Origin: SAR202 cluster bacterium | Lineage (GTDB): Bacteria > Chloroflexota > Dehalococcoidia > Lucifugimonadales > Lucifugimonadaceae | Length of the DNA stretch: 54,527 nt | Direction of reading: 5' to 3' | NCBI GenBank assembly: GCA_009392215.1 | Contig: VFGZ01000040.1 | Span: 1 to 54,527 of the forward strand | Shown here: positions 41,752-52,202 of the stretch, piece by piece | Layout of the letters: the number at the start of each line of letters is the position of its first letter | How positions within the stretch are numbered: position 1 is the first letter of the stretch | Position numbers and translations under genes: made by a program | Notes under the pieces: generated by a model | The model's input: the letters and a program-made list of their open reading frames with translations, nothing else | Database searches by the model: none | Told to the model about the DNA's origin: nothing

Positions 41752-42615
41752 TTAGTCCCATTTGATACCTATGCGTTCGGCAATTTCACGTATTCCTGCT
41801 GCTGCCAACGGAATTTTGTCATCTGGAAGGTGCTCTACAAGAACGTGGGCATTTGGATTAACCTGTTGAAGCCCCAAAAGAAGCGCTTCGTTGTCGAGCA
41901 TGCTTTTTGGTTGACCAATGATAGATTCTTCGAAGTGGGGAAGTAATCCGTCGACGACTGTGAAATCCTTTGCGTGGGCCCCTAGGATACGATCTGGAAT
42001 CAGCTTGTAGAACTCATTAATTAGTGAGGTTGTGTCATATGCGATATCTAAAGACCCGATGAAATTTACAGGATCCATGTTCAGTCCGAGATTTTTCGAC
42101 CCAACATCATCGATTAGATCTTTCATTTTCTGAGGTGTATCGACGGGGCACACTGTTCCCCCTTCGACCGCTATCATCACCCCTTCGTTTTCCGCAACGT
42201 GGCAAATCTGTTTTGTGCTGTCCACTAGTCGATCCCACACTTCAGTAGAGTGGTTTTTTGGATGTGGCGTCCATCCGCCTTTAGGGTTCAGGCTGCCTGG
42301 GCGTAAATATGTGTTAGGGCAGCCGAGGCGTGAACTGACGTTTACCATCCGTTTGACGAATTTGATTTCGTTTTTTCTTATGTCTTCGTCTTCAGCAATC
42401 AGATTTCCACCATAGTTACCTACAGTTTGTGGCATTGGAAATCCTCGGCTATCGAACATAGATTTCAATCTGATAATGTCTTTGTCGTTGATTGATTGAG
42501 GGTCATCAACTCGAATCTGTACTGTTTTGAAACCGTGTTGGGCGACATTATCAAGCACGGCTCCATCGATAGATTTCCAGTCTCCGGGAACCAGACCTGC
42601 GACACCTAGCAGCAT
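41752..42615 (-). CDS. Xylose isomerase-like TIM-barrel protein
   Basis: 287 residues from the ATG at 42615, preceded by AAAGG; a TTG at 42633 would add six residues. The sugar phosphate isomerase/epimerase (AP endonuclease 2) fold is supported by VEGGTVCPVDTPQKMKDLID (Glu at strand end), LGLNMDPVNFIGSLD (Asp ligand) and GAHAKDF (His). These are the divalent-metal ligands of ketose 3-epimerases and hydroxypyruvate isomerases. The reaction is likely an epimerisation or isomerisation of a free sugar. It lies 116 bases upstream of an SDR gene in the same direction, so co-transcription is likely. Confidence 0.8.
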   Translation of the reverse strand: MLLGVAGLVPGDWKSIDGAVLDNVAQHGFKTVQIRVDDPQSINDKDIIRLKSMFDSRGFPMPQTVGNYGGNLIAEDEDIRKNEIKFVKRMVNVSSRLGCPNTYLRPGSLNPKGGWTPHPKNHSTEVWDRLVDSTKQICHVAENEGVMIAVEGGTVCPVDTPQKMKDLIDDVGSKNLGLNMDPVNFIGSLDIAYDTTSLINEFYKLIPDRILGAHAKDFTVVDGLLPHFEESIIGQPKSMLDNEALLLGLQQVNPNAHVLVEHLPDDKIPLAAAGIREIAERIGIKWD

Positions 42616-42731
42616 GAGAATACCTTTCCGCAAATATCAGATTGAATGCTAAACACTTTAGCAACTTGTTCGTTTGTTGCAATCAGATTTATATGTGACA
42701 TGTCACCAGCTTTGGCAAATAGGAAGAACGT

Positions 42732-44240
42732 TTATCCCAGTTTAGTGAATGCCTCTACCATGTGTCGGCGTTGAATTTTGCCGGTTGCAGTCCTCGGAAG
42801 TTTATCGGTTATGTAAATGGTATCGGGCACTTTAAAGCTTGCCATCTCATCTCTACAGTAAGTCCGTATGGCATCTTCATCAGTTTCGCTTTTCAGAACA
42901 ACCGCTGCATGAACCACTTCGCCGTATTTTTCATCCGGCACAGCGAAACAAACTGCTTCAGCAACCGCAGGGTGTTTCAGCAGGATGCCATCGATTTCTA
43001 GAGGAGATATCTTTTCTCCTCCGCGATTGATCAACTCTTTTATGCGACCCGTAAGCGACAGATAACCTTCAGAATCTAGGAAGCCCTGATCACCTGTTCT
43101 GAACCAGCCATTCACAAAAGCCTCAGCATTGGCTTCAGGATTATTGTTATAACCATGCATGACGTTGTCGCCTTTGATAACCACTTCACCTATATCACCG
43201 GTATTTTGTAATTTTCCAGTTGACTCCATGTCCATAATTGCAATATCAACTCCAGTTGCCTGCCCTACTGTTCCCGGGATTCGTTTTCCGGGAGGCATTG
43301 GGCTGGAAGACATCTGGTGAGAGGCTTCCGTCATTCCGTAGGCTTCTAAGACAGGCGCACCGAAACGTTTCTCCAGACGCTCAAATACTGCAGGAGCCAA
43401 TGCCGATGAACAGGACCGTATAAATCGAAAAGACTCATGTGGTGCATTTTCTTCGTCGGCTCGCATAAGTAGGATCTGGTGAATGGTGGGTACAGCGGAG
43501 TACCAGGTTGCGGAGTTGATTTTCTGCAATTCCCAGAAGTTAGATGCCGAGAAACGTGGAGGTATAACAAGCGAGCCACCAGAGTTGAGAGTTGAAAGTG
43601 ACGCGCCCATCAGACCATGTACATGAAATAGGGGCATTACGATTATAGATGTGTCTTCTGGTGTGAGTTCGTAGTGAGTTTTTATGTTGTCGATTGACTT
43701 CATTAAGTTGGCGTGGGTTAGCGGAACGCCCTTGGGTCGGCTTGTTGTACCAGAGGTGTGTAGAAACAGTGCTACGTCTTCTTCTGAGGGAGGTTTTGGG
43801 TCAGAGGATTTGGTCCAGGGTTTGCCATTTTCCTCCAGTACGAGCGATCCATTGTCAAGAGATGTGTCAACAACCGTAATGCCAAGTTCATTCGCTGCAT
43901 CTCGGCCTTTATGAGCGCCTTGAGGGACAATTGCTAGCTGAGAATTCGCGTCTTCCATGAAAAATTTGAACTCTTCTATTGTGTATTCCGAGTTCAAGGG
44001 TGCCGCTACGGCACCTGCTTGCGCCACCGCCAGGAAGAGGATCATGAACTCGAGTGAATTTGGCAGGATAATTGACACCGGTCTTCCGGGTATGACTCCT
44101 GCTCCGGCGAGGATCCCGGCTACACGTTCGATTTCGTCTGCGTATTGTGAATAAGAGATCGTTGGGCCATCGGGGATGATAATTGCATCATTGGATGGAT
44201 TGGATGGGTTGAGAAGATGTGGGAGTGTGTTTGAAGACAT
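42732..44240 (-). CDS. Acyl-CoA synthetase, oxalate-CoA ligase-like (AAE3/Pcs60 type)
   Basis: 502 residues from the ATG at 44240. An adenylate-forming enzyme: A3 motif LHTSGTTSRPKGVPLTH, MPLFHVHGLMG, A5 EAYGMTEASHQM, A8 FRTGDQGF...GRIKELINRGGEKISPLEI and the catalytic lysine in PRTATGKIQRR. The VPLTHANLxxS..PLFHVHG combination is typical of oxalyl-CoA synthetases, which activate oxalate with ATP and CoA; medium-chain acyl relatives exist. Substrate is inference. Two-carbon sugar-acid cleavage products would be a sensible source. Confidence 0.82.
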   Translation of the reverse strand: MSSNTLPHLLNPSNPSNDAIIIPDGPTISYSQYADEIERVAGILAGAGVIPGRPVSIILPNSLEFMILFLAVAQAGAVAAPLNSEYTIEEFKFFMEDANSQLAIVPQGAHKGRDAANELGITVVDTSLDNGSLVLEENGKPWTKSSDPKPPSEEDVALFLHTSGTTSRPKGVPLTHANLMKSIDNIKTHYELTPEDTSIIVMPLFHVHGLMGASLSTLNSGGSLVIPPRFSASNFWELQKINSATWYSAVPTIHQILLMRADEENAPHESFRFIRSCSSALAPAVFERLEKRFGAPVLEAYGMTEASHQMSSSPMPPGKRIPGTVGQATGVDIAIMDMESTGKLQNTGDIGEVVIKGDNVMHGYNNNPEANAEAFVNGWFRTGDQGFLDSEGYLSLTGRIKELINRGGEKISPLEIDGILLKHPAVAEAVCFAVPDEKYGEVVHAAVVLKSETDEDAIRTYCRDEMASFKVPDTIYITDKLPRTATGKIQRRHMVEAFTKLG

Positions 44241-44411
44241 AAGTACCAAAATGAGTGTTTGTTAATCGAAACTCAAGTCACCATGTAGCAGGGTTGAAAA
44301 TATGCACATGGGATTTTCAGAATTGTAGTACTGCGAGGATTGTCTTGGGTTAGTTATATATACCGAGTAGCCAAAATTTTGGATTTATGTAATCACCTTG
44401 GAGCTACACGG

Positions 44412-45305
44412 TTATTCGTCCCATGTCCATGTTGTTGTGGCTATTAATGGGTGTTCGCGGTCGACAAGAACATGACCTGTACGGGCGATACCATTTTCAG
44501 CTAATCGTGCGGCATCAACCGTCGATGTTTGTGGCTCGACGCAAATAGCATGTTCTGGTGAATAAAGCATAAAGTGTGTGATGGTATCTGATCCTGAAAT
44601 TTCTAGGCTCAGCTCAGGCCAAGTTAGTGTCACTTTGCCTTTTGGAGCTCGAAGAAAACAACCATCGATATCTCCTGGCATTAAACGGATTCCTTTTCTA
44701 AGTTGATTCGTCATGTTCGAATCAACCAAATTACCTGTGGCAGTCATAGTTTTATCGAGTTCCCATTGATCAGATACTTCCGCATTGATCTTGACCGTAT
44801 CTGACCCCAGGGATCTGTTAAACCATGGATGCCAACCTAGGCCTCCAGGGAATGATTTATTTTCATCATTGTCAGCAAACATTTGCATTGTCTGAACAAG
44901 AGATTGTCCTTGGAGGTAGATAGAGTATTTTATGTGTCCTTTGAACGGCCATGGCTTCGACAAATTGATCGACATTTCAATAGAGAGATCAGTAATTGAA
45001 TCGATTTGCCATTTGGATTCTCTAACTAAACCGTGGATAGCATGGGGGGGAGAGTTTAATGGAATTTGGTGAATACCGTTAGGTGTGACAAGTTTGCCGT
45101 TCCTGATTCTGTTAACCCAAGGAGCCATCACGAAGGATCCTTCACCGGGAGGGAGTCTCGTTGGATTGTGGTTGTTAGCATCACCAGAAAGTAACTCATA
45201 ATGCCGATCACCTTTTTTTACTTTTATCGACCGGAGAGAAGCTCCGGCTTCAGGAGATATAGTTACCTGTGCGTAATTGTTTTTAATCTTGATGTTTTCG
45301 GGCAT
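44412..45305 (-). CDS. Aldose 1-epimerase (GalM-like)
   Basis: 297 residues with a beta-supersandwich. Catalytic motifs are HAIHGLV (His), GWHPWF (His) and CVEPQTS (Glu), plus MAPWVNRIRNGKL early on. It equilibrates alpha and beta anomers of aldohexoses such as galactose or glucose. The sequence is divergent from GalM but the three catalytic groups are in place. No signal peptide is seen. It is divergent from the hydroxyacid dehydrogenase gene. Confidence 0.86.
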   Translation of the reverse strand: MPENIKIKNNYAQVTISPEAGASLRSIKVKKGDRHYELLSGDANNHNPTRLPPGEGSFVMAPWVNRIRNGKLVTPNGIHQIPLNSPPHAIHGLVRESKWQIDSITDLSIEMSINLSKPWPFKGHIKYSIYLQGQSLVQTMQMFADNDENKSFPGGLGWHPWFNRSLGSDTVKINAEVSDQWELDKTMTATGNLVDSNMTNQLRKGIRLMPGDIDGCFLRAPKGKVTLTWPELSLEISGSDTITHFMLYSPEHAICVEPQTSTVDAARLAENGIARTGHVLVDREHPLIATTTWTWDE

Positions 45306-45473
45306 TATTGATTCTTAAGGTCAATTCGGAGCTATTATTTGGGGGGTATATAGGTTTTACGGGTATATCGAGAGCATAGCTTCTATACGCCTACATACAA
45401 GGTCAAACACATGTATTTTGAGTAATTGACCGTGGCAGATAAATATATCGGATCAAAAAACGAGGAGAGACGG

Positions 45474-46451
45474 ATGTTCGAAGTATTTCCATCCCCGGTG
45501 AACACGACTGTTCACTTCGCTCATGTGGCGTATCGAATGGAGGAACGTTACGCTCTTCGAGATCCAGAAGTGAACTACTTTCAAACTTGGACCTCCGAAG
45601 AGACGATGCGTCGCATCGATGATGCAGACGTGTTTGTTGTGTCTGGATTCTGGGATGACGATTTATTGGAACGAGCTCCAAAACTTAAGTACATTCAGTC
45701 GGTTGGAGCCGGTTTCGACCAGTTTCCCCTAGATGAGTTGTCGAGGCGTGGAATCGTGCTTGCAAATGCAGCAGGAGTTAATCAGAACGCAGTAGCCGAA
45801 CATGCTATGTCGTTGATGCTTGGATTGAATCGGCATATTCACATTGGACGCGATAACCAAAATACTCACACCTGGCGCGGAATGCTTGGTGATATCACAA
45901 AGCGGGAAGATGAGTTAATTGGTAAGACTCTTCTGATAATTGGCATGGGGACTATAGGGTCAAGATTGGCGCGTTTTGCTAAAGCATTCGATATGCGTGT
46001 GGTTGGTACTAAGCGTAATCCCGGTACAGTAGCTACACAAATAGATGAAGTATTTACTCCTGATAAGTTGGATGAATTAGTTCCACAAGCCGACTTCGTT
46101 GCGTTGACTTGCCCACTTACCACTGAGACTAAAAACATAGTAGATGCACGGGTTTTGGAAGCGATGAAATCTACAGCTTACTTAATCAATGTTGCTAGAG
46201 GACAATGTGTTGAAGAACCAGTGTTGGCAGAGGCATTGAAGTCTGGTCAGATCGCTGGTGCAGGTCTTGATCATTTTTGGGATGAGCCACTTGGCGAAGG
46301 ATCAGTCTTGTGGGACCTGGAGAATGTGATCATCACACCCCATACCGGGGGAGAAACTCGAATGTATGAAGAGCGTTTGATAGATATCTTGGATGACAAC
46401 CTTGCTCGTATATGGAATGGCCGTTCAGATCTTCGTAACCAGATCGTTTAA
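45474..46451 (+). CDS. D-2-hydroxyacid dehydrogenase
   Basis: 325 residues from ATG 45474, preceded by GGAG at 6 bases; an upstream TTG at 45426 and GTG are less likely. Rossmann motif GMGTIGSRLARFA is in the nucleotide domain, the catalytic Arg is in VARGQ, and the acid/base His in TPHTGGETR; the Glu/Asp is in AGLDHFWDEP. The family reduces 2-keto acids to D-2-hydroxyacids with NADH (glyoxylate/hydroxypyruvate reductase types). It may recycle keto acids from sugar-acid cleavage. Confidence 0.86.
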   Translation: MFEVFPSPVNTTVHFAHVAYRMEERYALRDPEVNYFQTWTSEETMRRIDDADVFVVSGFWDDDLLERAPKLKYIQSVGAGFDQFPLDELSRRGIVLANAAGVNQNAVAEHAMSLMLGLNRHIHIGRDNQNTHTWRGMLGDITKREDELIGKTLLIIGMGTIGSRLARFAKAFDMRVVGTKRNPGTVATQIDEVFTPDKLDELVPQADFVALTCPLTTETKNIVDARVLEAMKSTAYLINVARGQCVEEPVLAEALKSGQIAGAGLDHFWDEPLGEGSVLWDLENVIITPHTGGETRMYEERLIDILDDNLARIWNGRSDLRNQIV

Positions 46452-46522
46452 TTGTTGTTCCTGCGTGCTGGCGTATGGTCTGCAATAGAGCGTTTATTTA
46501 CATCAATCTAGGGGTAAGCAAA

Positions 46523-47326
46523 ATGGCAAATAGGCTTGACGGTAAGGTCGCTTTGATCACAGGGGGTAATAGCGGCATAGGCGAAGGTACAGCTCAACTA
46601 TTTGCACGTGAGGGTGCGAGGGTGATTCTGATGGCTAGACGTGAACAGGAAGGCATGGCGGTTGAAGCTTCTATCAGGAGTAAAGGTGGAGATGCCAAAT
46701 TTATTGAATGCGATGTATCTGATGAAAATGCGGTTGATGCGGCTGTGATAGAGGCAATTCGTACATATGGGACTATAAATATATTGTTCAATAACGCAGG
46801 TCATGGAGCAAGTGGCAACTTTCCTGACGAGGTAGCTGAAGATTTTCAGCGAGTAATTAACGTTAATTTGAATGGAACTTTTTATATGAGTCGCGCTGTT
46901 TGGCCTCACCTCATTGAAGCAGGTGGCGGTGCCGTAGTAAATATGTCATCACTTGCTGCTCAAAGAGGCGCAAGTCCGAGAATGGTTGATGAATTCGGCT
47001 CGACATCGTCTTCATATTGGGCCGCTAAGGCTGGAGTAGATGCTTTAACTCGCTATATGGCAGGAGTTGGTGGTAGAAGCGGAATAAGAGTCAACGGAGT
47101 AAGGCCGGGTCAGATAATGACCCCTCAAGCGACACGTGGAACAATTAACGATCCGGATGGAGGGCATCACGCTTTCGAGAAGATGTTTGATTTAATGCAA
47201 ATTACACCCGGTCCGGGCTATCCAGAGGATGTGGCGAATCTTGTACTTTTCCTAGTTTCCAATGAATCTCGTTTCATTACAGGAGAAATTATCAATGTTG
47301 ATGGAGGTGTGGCGGCAAAGTTATAG
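46523..47326 (+). CDS. Short-chain dehydrogenase/reductase
   Basis: 267 residues from ATG 46523, with AGGGG upstream; an earlier in-frame start adds 16 unsupported residues. Motifs: TGGNSGIGEGTAQLF, NNAGHG, NMSSLAAQRG (Ser) and YWAAKAGVDALTRY (YxxxK). The C-terminal end EIINVDGGV is standard. The strand-2 end reads LMARRE, Arg-containing, which favours NADP. Located 71 bases after the hydroxyacid dehydrogenase in the same direction, likely one transcript. Substrate unknown. Confidence 0.86.
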   Translation: MANRLDGKVALITGGNSGIGEGTAQLFAREGARVILMARREQEGMAVEASIRSKGGDAKFIECDVSDENAVDAAVIEAIRTYGTINILFNNAGHGASGNFPDEVAEDFQRVINVNLNGTFYMSRAVWPHLIEAGGGAVVNMSSLAAQRGASPRMVDEFGSTSSSYWAAKAGVDALTRYMAGVGGRSGIRVNGVRPGQIMTPQATRGTINDPDGGHHAFEKMFDLMQITPGPGYPEDVANLVLFLVSNESRFITGEIINVDGGVAAKL

Positions 47327-47350
47327 AGGCCGCCACTATTAGAATTCACA

Positions 47351-48145
47351 TTAATCGCGGCGTGTATATTTGCGTCTAATAAAGTTTGACCCAGCTCGAT
47401 CCTCGGGTATGTAGCCAAGTGTTTTTTTCAAATGTTTGATATCGAATATCTTCCAGGCGTTATCAGAAGTTGCATTGAAAATGTCATATCGGTGGGATAG
47501 AGGAGCCTCAATACAAAGATCCATGATTTGTGCTGTGTCTCGGTGACTCAGCCATAGTGAAAGAGCGTAGGGAGAAAATGTGGGGTCATCATCTTCAAGT
47601 ACCCATCCAATCCTTAGGTGGAACGAGCTCAATTCGTGATAGTCGTTATAGTAGCTACCTAGAGATTCGCCGTATGCCTTAGAGACGCCGTAGTAACTGT
47701 CGGGTCGTATCATGCACTTTTCAGTTAAGAGTTCATAGTTGTCTTGTTCTAACAGATGGAAGTTGCCGTCGTTTATGTGCTTCCAAGGTGCATCAAGGTA
47801 AAATCCGCCTTCGGCATGGTTGGAGCTAGCGCATATGACTCTTTTCACACCTGCCAGTTTTGAAGCTTCGAATACATTGTAAGTGGCGATTAAATTGTTT
47901 TTCAGTATCGAGTCCCAAGACCCCTCCGGTGACCGATCGGCTGCTAGATGAATAACAGTATCGATTAAATTGAATGCAGGAATGATCGCTTCTAGGTTAT
48001 CGAGATTCGCTACCGTTGATGGCACGCCATCAGCAGCGCGGAGGTCTAGGGATGAAAACTCATATTTATTGCCGAGCCTGTTGATTATGATCGAACCAAT
48101 CAGGCCAGCGCCTCCGGTAATCAAAACTTTTTTTGTATCAGTCAT
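47351..48145 (-). CDS. NAD-dependent epimerase/dehydratase family, uronate dehydrogenase-like
   Basis: 264 residues. N-terminal TGGAGLIGSIII cofactor loop, HLAADRSPEGSW, the ASSNHAEGGFY block and YYGVSKAYGESLGSYY (YxxxK). The ASSNHA.G.Y and DSYYGVSKA blocks are hallmarks of uronate dehydrogenase (EC 1.1.1.203), which oxidises D-galacturonate or D-glucuronate to the aldarolactone. It is shorter than UDP-sugar epimerases and lacks a nucleotide-binding tail. An attractive source of substrate for the dehydratases nearby. Confidence 0.8.
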   Translation of the reverse strand: MTDTKKVLITGGAGLIGSIIINRLGNKYEFSSLDLRAADGVPSTVANLDNLEAIIPAFNLIDTVIHLAADRSPEGSWDSILKNNLIATYNVFEASKLAGVKRVICASSNHAEGGFYLDAPWKHINDGNFHLLEQDNYELLTEKCMIRPDSYYGVSKAYGESLGSYYNDYHELSSFHLRIGWVLEDDDPTFSPYALSLWLSHRDTAQIMDLCIEAPLSHRYDIFNATSDNAWKIFDIKHLKKTLGYIPEDRAGSNFIRRKYTRRD

Positions 48146-48227
48146 TTAATTGAAAATAAGCTACTACATCATGCTATTTTTGTTCGAGCTTTAGTTCGTC
48201 ATCCTGTTCAATATTTGGTATGCAGTC

Positions 48228-49232
48228 CTAGAAGCGGTGTTCGTTTGGTTTGAAACTGGCTTCATAGTAATCAGTGACGTTTGTTCCAGGTTGAGCCAAT
48301 TCGTCAATCAGATTTAGTTCGTCATTACTCAGCTTTAGATTTATGGCTCCAAGATTATCTTCTAGTTGTTCGATTGTTCGCGGTCCAATGATTGGAGCCG
48401 TTACACCAGGTTGATCCATGACCCATGCTAATGCGATTTGAGCAACTGTTGCTGCATGCGCTTCAGCAATTGGTTGAAGCGCGTCTGTTATGTCCATGAC
48501 CTCATGACTAAACCGCTTCAGTTTTCCTGGATCTGTTTCATCACCGAATCTAGTACCTGTACGTTGATTTTTTGTCCGTTTGTACTTTCCAGTTAATCCT
48601 CCTCCAGCCAGCGGCGACCATGGGATGAATGCCATCCCATAGGTTTGGCACATTGGTATGTGCTCGCGTTCAGCTCGCCGATCGGTCAAATTAAAAGGTG
48701 ATTGGTCGCTTGCAAATCGTACTGTTGAGTGTTTTTCTGATGCCCAAAGGGATTCTACTACTTGCCATGAACCGAAGTTGCTTGTTCCTGCATATCGAAT
48801 TTTTCCTGCTGAAACCAGATCATCCATGGCTCTAAGCGATTCATCTATAGCGATATGGGAGTCTGGTCGATGTAATTGATATAGATCAATGTATTCAGTT
48901 TTTAGGCGCCTTAGGCTATTTTCGCAACCTTCTATGATGTGCAGTCGGCTATTCCCTATGTGATTAGGGTGCTCTGACATCCGACCATTTACTTTGGTAG
49001 CAAGAAAAATTTTGTCACGGCTAGCGTTACGTTTCAGCGCCTCGCCCACGAATTCTTCAGATGCACCTTTGCCATAAACATCGGCGGTGTCGAGAAAATT
49101 TATTCCATGATCGATAGCTTGATCTATGATTTCACAGGTGTCATTTTGGTCCGTTTTTTGACCGAACATCATACAGCCCAAAACCAGAGGACTTATGTAT
49201 ACCCCTGTTCGTCCGAAAAGCCTGTAATTCAT
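48228..49232 (-). CDS. Aldo/keto reductase
   Basis: 334 residues from ATG 49232, preceded by AAGGAC. The AKR tetrad is visible: Asp and Tyr in DTADVYGKGASE, Lys in LATKVNGR, and His in YQLHRPD. The C-terminal half carries the AKR signature SPLAGGGLTGKY and PIIGPRTIEQLEDN. It resembles tas/YghZ-like NADP-dependent enzymes acting on sugars or small aldehydes. Substrate is not determined. Confidence 0.87.
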   Translation of the reverse strand: MNYRLFGRTGVYISPLVLGCMMFGQKTDQNDTCEIIDQAIDHGINFLDTADVYGKGASEEFVGEALKRNASRDKIFLATKVNGRMSEHPNHIGNSRLHIIEGCENSLRRLKTEYIDLYQLHRPDSHIAIDESLRAMDDLVSAGKIRYAGTSNFGSWQVVESLWASEKHSTVRFASDQSPFNLTDRRAEREHIPMCQTYGMAFIPWSPLAGGGLTGKYKRTKNQRTGTRFGDETDPGKLKRFSHEVMDITDALQPIAEAHAATVAQIALAWVMDQPGVTAPIIGPRTIEQLEDNLGAINLKLSNDELNLIDELAQPGTNVTDYYEASFKPNEHRF

Positions 49233-49345
49233 ATTGTCCTTTTCTTGAAATAAACCCGGATATAACGAATTATCAAACAAGAATAGTTTAATTATTTGTA
49301 TTTACGTTGCTAGTCACTTTTTCAATTGCTGTCGTGATTAACTAG

Positions 49346-49996
49346 CTAGGGTAGCCGTTCTTTCACCATTAACGCAGCAGCCGTCAAACCTCCGGCGTCC
49401 AATAGTGTGTTTCCTTCTGAATCAGCTGTCGAGCTCATCGATATGAAAGCCGTTTCATGAACATAGACCGCCATTGCTCCTATGCCACCGGTTTTCACAT
49501 CCATTAAGTAAGAATCAGATCCGATTAATCCTTGCTGAATCACAGCTAGATCCCCTATTTGTTCCTGTAGTTGCTCTGTAGTGATTAAAGCGGACGCGAG
49601 GGCTGAGTTATATAAAAGCAGGGCTTGTTCATTTGTTTCAAACTGAACAATTTGTATTATTAGTGAATCTCCAGGTGATGGTTCATCTGTGCTATCGACG
49701 GTACGGAAAACCTCGATTATGCAGTTGTTGTCGGCACCACTTTCCGCGAGTCCTGGAATAGCGTTACTGTCCAAGGCCTGCGCACGTTCTATCAATCCGG
49801 CTACTCCAGTTAGATTTTCTATCATATTGGAGTCTATAAATCCTTGGCATGATTCATAGGTTCCAGCAGAGGTATCTGAAGGTGCCGATTGGTTTGCACA
49901 TGACATTGCAAGTAGCACGATCACACAGATCATACTCATAAGGATGATCTGTGTGTAGCTGTTAGCTATATGTTGATAGGTATCAGAGTTTTTCAA
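49346..49996 (-). CDS. Secreted or lipid-anchored protein of unknown function
   Basis: 216 residues. Hydrophobic segment IILMSMICVIVLLAMSC, about residues 17-33, precedes a possible lipobox (LLAMSC, C33), then a Ser/Ala/Asp-rich linker and a globular acidic domain with two more cysteines (YESCQGF, NNCIIEVF). The lipobox is non-standard (Met-Ser before the Cys), so lipidation is uncertain. No family recognised. It sits 24 bases before acs in the opposite reading order, i.e. downstream of acs on the same strand. Confidence 0.65.
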   Translation of the reverse strand: MKNSDTYQHIANSYTQIILMSMICVIVLLAMSCANQSAPSDTSAGTYESCQGFIDSNMIENLTGVAGLIERAQALDSNAIPGLAESGADNNCIIEVFRTVDSTDEPSPGDSLIIQIVQFETNEQALLLYNSALASALITTEQLQEQIGDLAVIQQGLIGSDSYLMDVKTGGIGAMAVYVHETAFISMSSTADSEGNTLLDAGGLTAAALMVKERLP

Positions 49997-50021
49997 ATAG
50001 ATTCACCATAAGTTGTGTGGC

Positions 50022-52001
50022 TCATTTACCTTTTCGGGATATTAGATCCTCAACTACTTCTGGTTCGGCTAAGGTGGATGTGTCTCCAATTGTGTCTATT
50101 TCGTCTGTCGCTATCTTTCGCAGAATTCGCCGCATGATTTTTCCTGATCGTGTTTTAGGTAAAGCTGGAGCCCAGTGAATTACATCCGGGGATGCGATGG
50201 GTCCTATGACCGACCGAACCTGTCCTCGGAGAGTTTGTTTGAGTTCCTCCGAATATTCTTCGCCAACGTTTAATGTCACGTACGCGTATATTCCTTGCCC
50301 TTTTATGTCATGTGGGAATCCGACTACGGCGGCCTCGGCTACGGTGTTGTGGAGCACAAGGGCGCTTTCTACTTCAGCGGTGCCCATTCGGTGTCCAGAT
50401 ACGTTTATAACGTCGTCTACTCGTCCGGTCACCCAGTAATATCCATCTTCGTCACGGGTCGATCCATCTCCAGTGAAGTAGTATCCCTTGTAAGTATCAA
50501 AGTAAGTGTTTTCAAATCGTTTATGGTCTCCGTATAAAGTTCTCATCTGCCCAGGCCAACTGGCTTTGAGGGCAAGAACGCCTGAAACACCGTCACCTTC
50601 AAGAGGATTGCCGCTTTCTGGATCGAGAATCTCCGGTTCTATACCGAAAAATGGAACCGTTGCCGCACCTGGCTTAGTTGCAATGGCACCTGGAATCGGG
50701 GTTATCAAGATTCCTCCAGTTTCGGTTTGCCACCATGTGTCGACTATTGGACAGCGCTCTTTTCCTACATGAGTGTAGTACCACCGCCATGCTTCAGGGT
50801 TTATCGGTTCTCCTACAGAACCTAGCAACCTTAATGAGGGCATTTCATATTGATCCGGATACTCGTTTCCAAGTCGTGCAATTGCTCTGATTGCTGTTGG
50901 GGCTGTGTAGAACTGATTCACATTCCATTTTTCTACAATCTGCCAAAATCTATCTGGTCCAGGGTATGTCGGTATACCTTCAAACATGATCGTTGTTGCG
51001 CCATTGGCTAGTGGCCCGTAGATGATGTACGAATGTCCGGTTACCCATCCGATATCCGCGGTGCAGAAGTAAATATCGCCATCGTGGTAGTCGAAAACGT
51101 ACTTGTGGGTTTGAGATGCATAAACCATGTAACCACCCGTAGTGTGCAATACTCCCTTGGGGCGGCCTGTCGAACCGGAGGTATAGAGAATGAATAGAGG
51201 GTCTTCTGATTCCATTGCTTCTGCTTCAGATTGATCTGATGCATCTGCCATGACATCTGCGTACCAGAGGTCGCGACCGTCTTTCATGTTGTGTTCGACA
51301 TTTTTACTTCCCGTAATTCTTTCGACGACTATGCACGTATCCACAGCTTTGCCCATTTGTTTTTCAGCCGATTCCATTGCTTCGTCTGCAACAGTTTTCA
51401 TTTGAACTGGCTTGTCGCCTCGGTAGGTTCCATTGCATGTTATGAGAGTAGTGCAAGATGCGTCGGCAATACGATCTGCAAGAGCATCGGCTGAGAATCC
51501 TCCGAACACAATGGAATGAATAGCCCCGATATGTGCACAGGCCAACATTGCAACAGCAAGTTCAGGAATCATCGGGAGGTATATAGAAACTCGATCGCCC
51601 TTTTTCACACCACGAGACTTTAGGACATTGGCGAATTTACTTACTTCTTTGTGGAGTTCCTTGTACGAGATTTCACGTTGCTCTCCGGGTTCATTGCCTT
51701 CCCATATAATGGCAGTTTGGTCGCCGCGAGTGCTTAAATGACGGTCGAGGCAGTTGTAAGCGATATTAGTCTGTCCGCCTTCGAACCACTTTATTGATAC
51801 AGGACCTTTGCGTACGTCATAGTTAAATTCCCGCACCCTGTCCCATTTCTTGAACCAGTGATATTCATTTGCTTTTTCTGCCCAAAATGCATCAGGATTG
51901 GAAATCGAACGATTGTATTCAGACTTGTATTCATCCAGGCTCTTTATGTGGGCGTCCGCGCTGAATGATTCTGAGGGTGAATAAAGTTTTAAATCAGACA
52001 T
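50022..52001 (-). CDS. acs: Acetate--CoA ligase (acetyl-CoA synthetase)
   Basis: 659 residues from ATG 52001, with GGAG upstream. Motifs: [20 protein letters not shown], the acetate-pocket block [39 protein letters not shown], and the adenylation lysine in [13 protein letters not shown]. It converts acetate, ATP and CoA to acetyl-CoA and AMP in the cytosol. In many bacteria that last lysine is acetylated as a control; here the local context is conserved. The usual N-terminal domain ([13 protein letters not shown]) is present. Length is normal. Confidence 0.97.
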   Translation of the reverse strand: MSDLKLYSPSESFSADAHIKSLDEYKSEYNRSISNPDAFWAEKANEYHWFKKWDRVREFNYDVRKGPVSIKWFEGGQTNIAYNCLDRHLSTRGDQTAIIWEGNEPGEQREISYKELHKEVSKFANVLKSRGVKKGDRVSIYLPMIPELAVAMLACAHIGAIHSIVFGGFSADALADRIADASCTTLITCNGTYRGDKPVQMKTVADEAMESAEKQMGKAVDTCIVVERITGSKNVEHNMKDGRDLWYADVMADASDQSEAEAMESEDPLFILYTSGSTGRPKGVLHTTGGYMVYASQTHKYVFDYHDGDIYFCTADIGWVTGHSYIIYGPLANGATTIMFEGIPTYPGPDRFWQIVEKWNVNQFYTAPTAIRAIARLGNEYPDQYEMPSLRLLGSVGEPINPEAWRWYYTHVGKERCPIVDTWWQTETGGILITPIPGAIATKPGAATVPFFGIEPEILDPESGNPLEGDGVSGVLALKASWPGQMRTLYGDHKRFENTYFDTYKGYYFTGDGSTRDEDGYYWVTGRVDDVINVSGHRMGTAEVESALVLHNTVAEAAVVGFPHDIKGQGIYAYVTLNVGEEYSEELKQTLRGQVRSVIGPIASPDVIHWAPALPKTRSGKIMRRILRKIATDEIDTIGDTSTLAEPEVVEDLISRKGK

Positions 52002-52202
52002 CAGTATCTCCAGTTTTATAAAGGTCACTTTTTGTTTTAGTGAGTTTGATGTTCAAAAAGATTATTGAATTATTAGGTTATTTGTATGATTTTCAAGCGA
52101 AGGATACAGATTCACGGAGCATTTGCTAAGTCATAAAACATATTTTGAAGTCTTCAGTGATCGGTTATAGCGGTTACCAGTCTTGTGTTGCAAACAATCT
52201 TT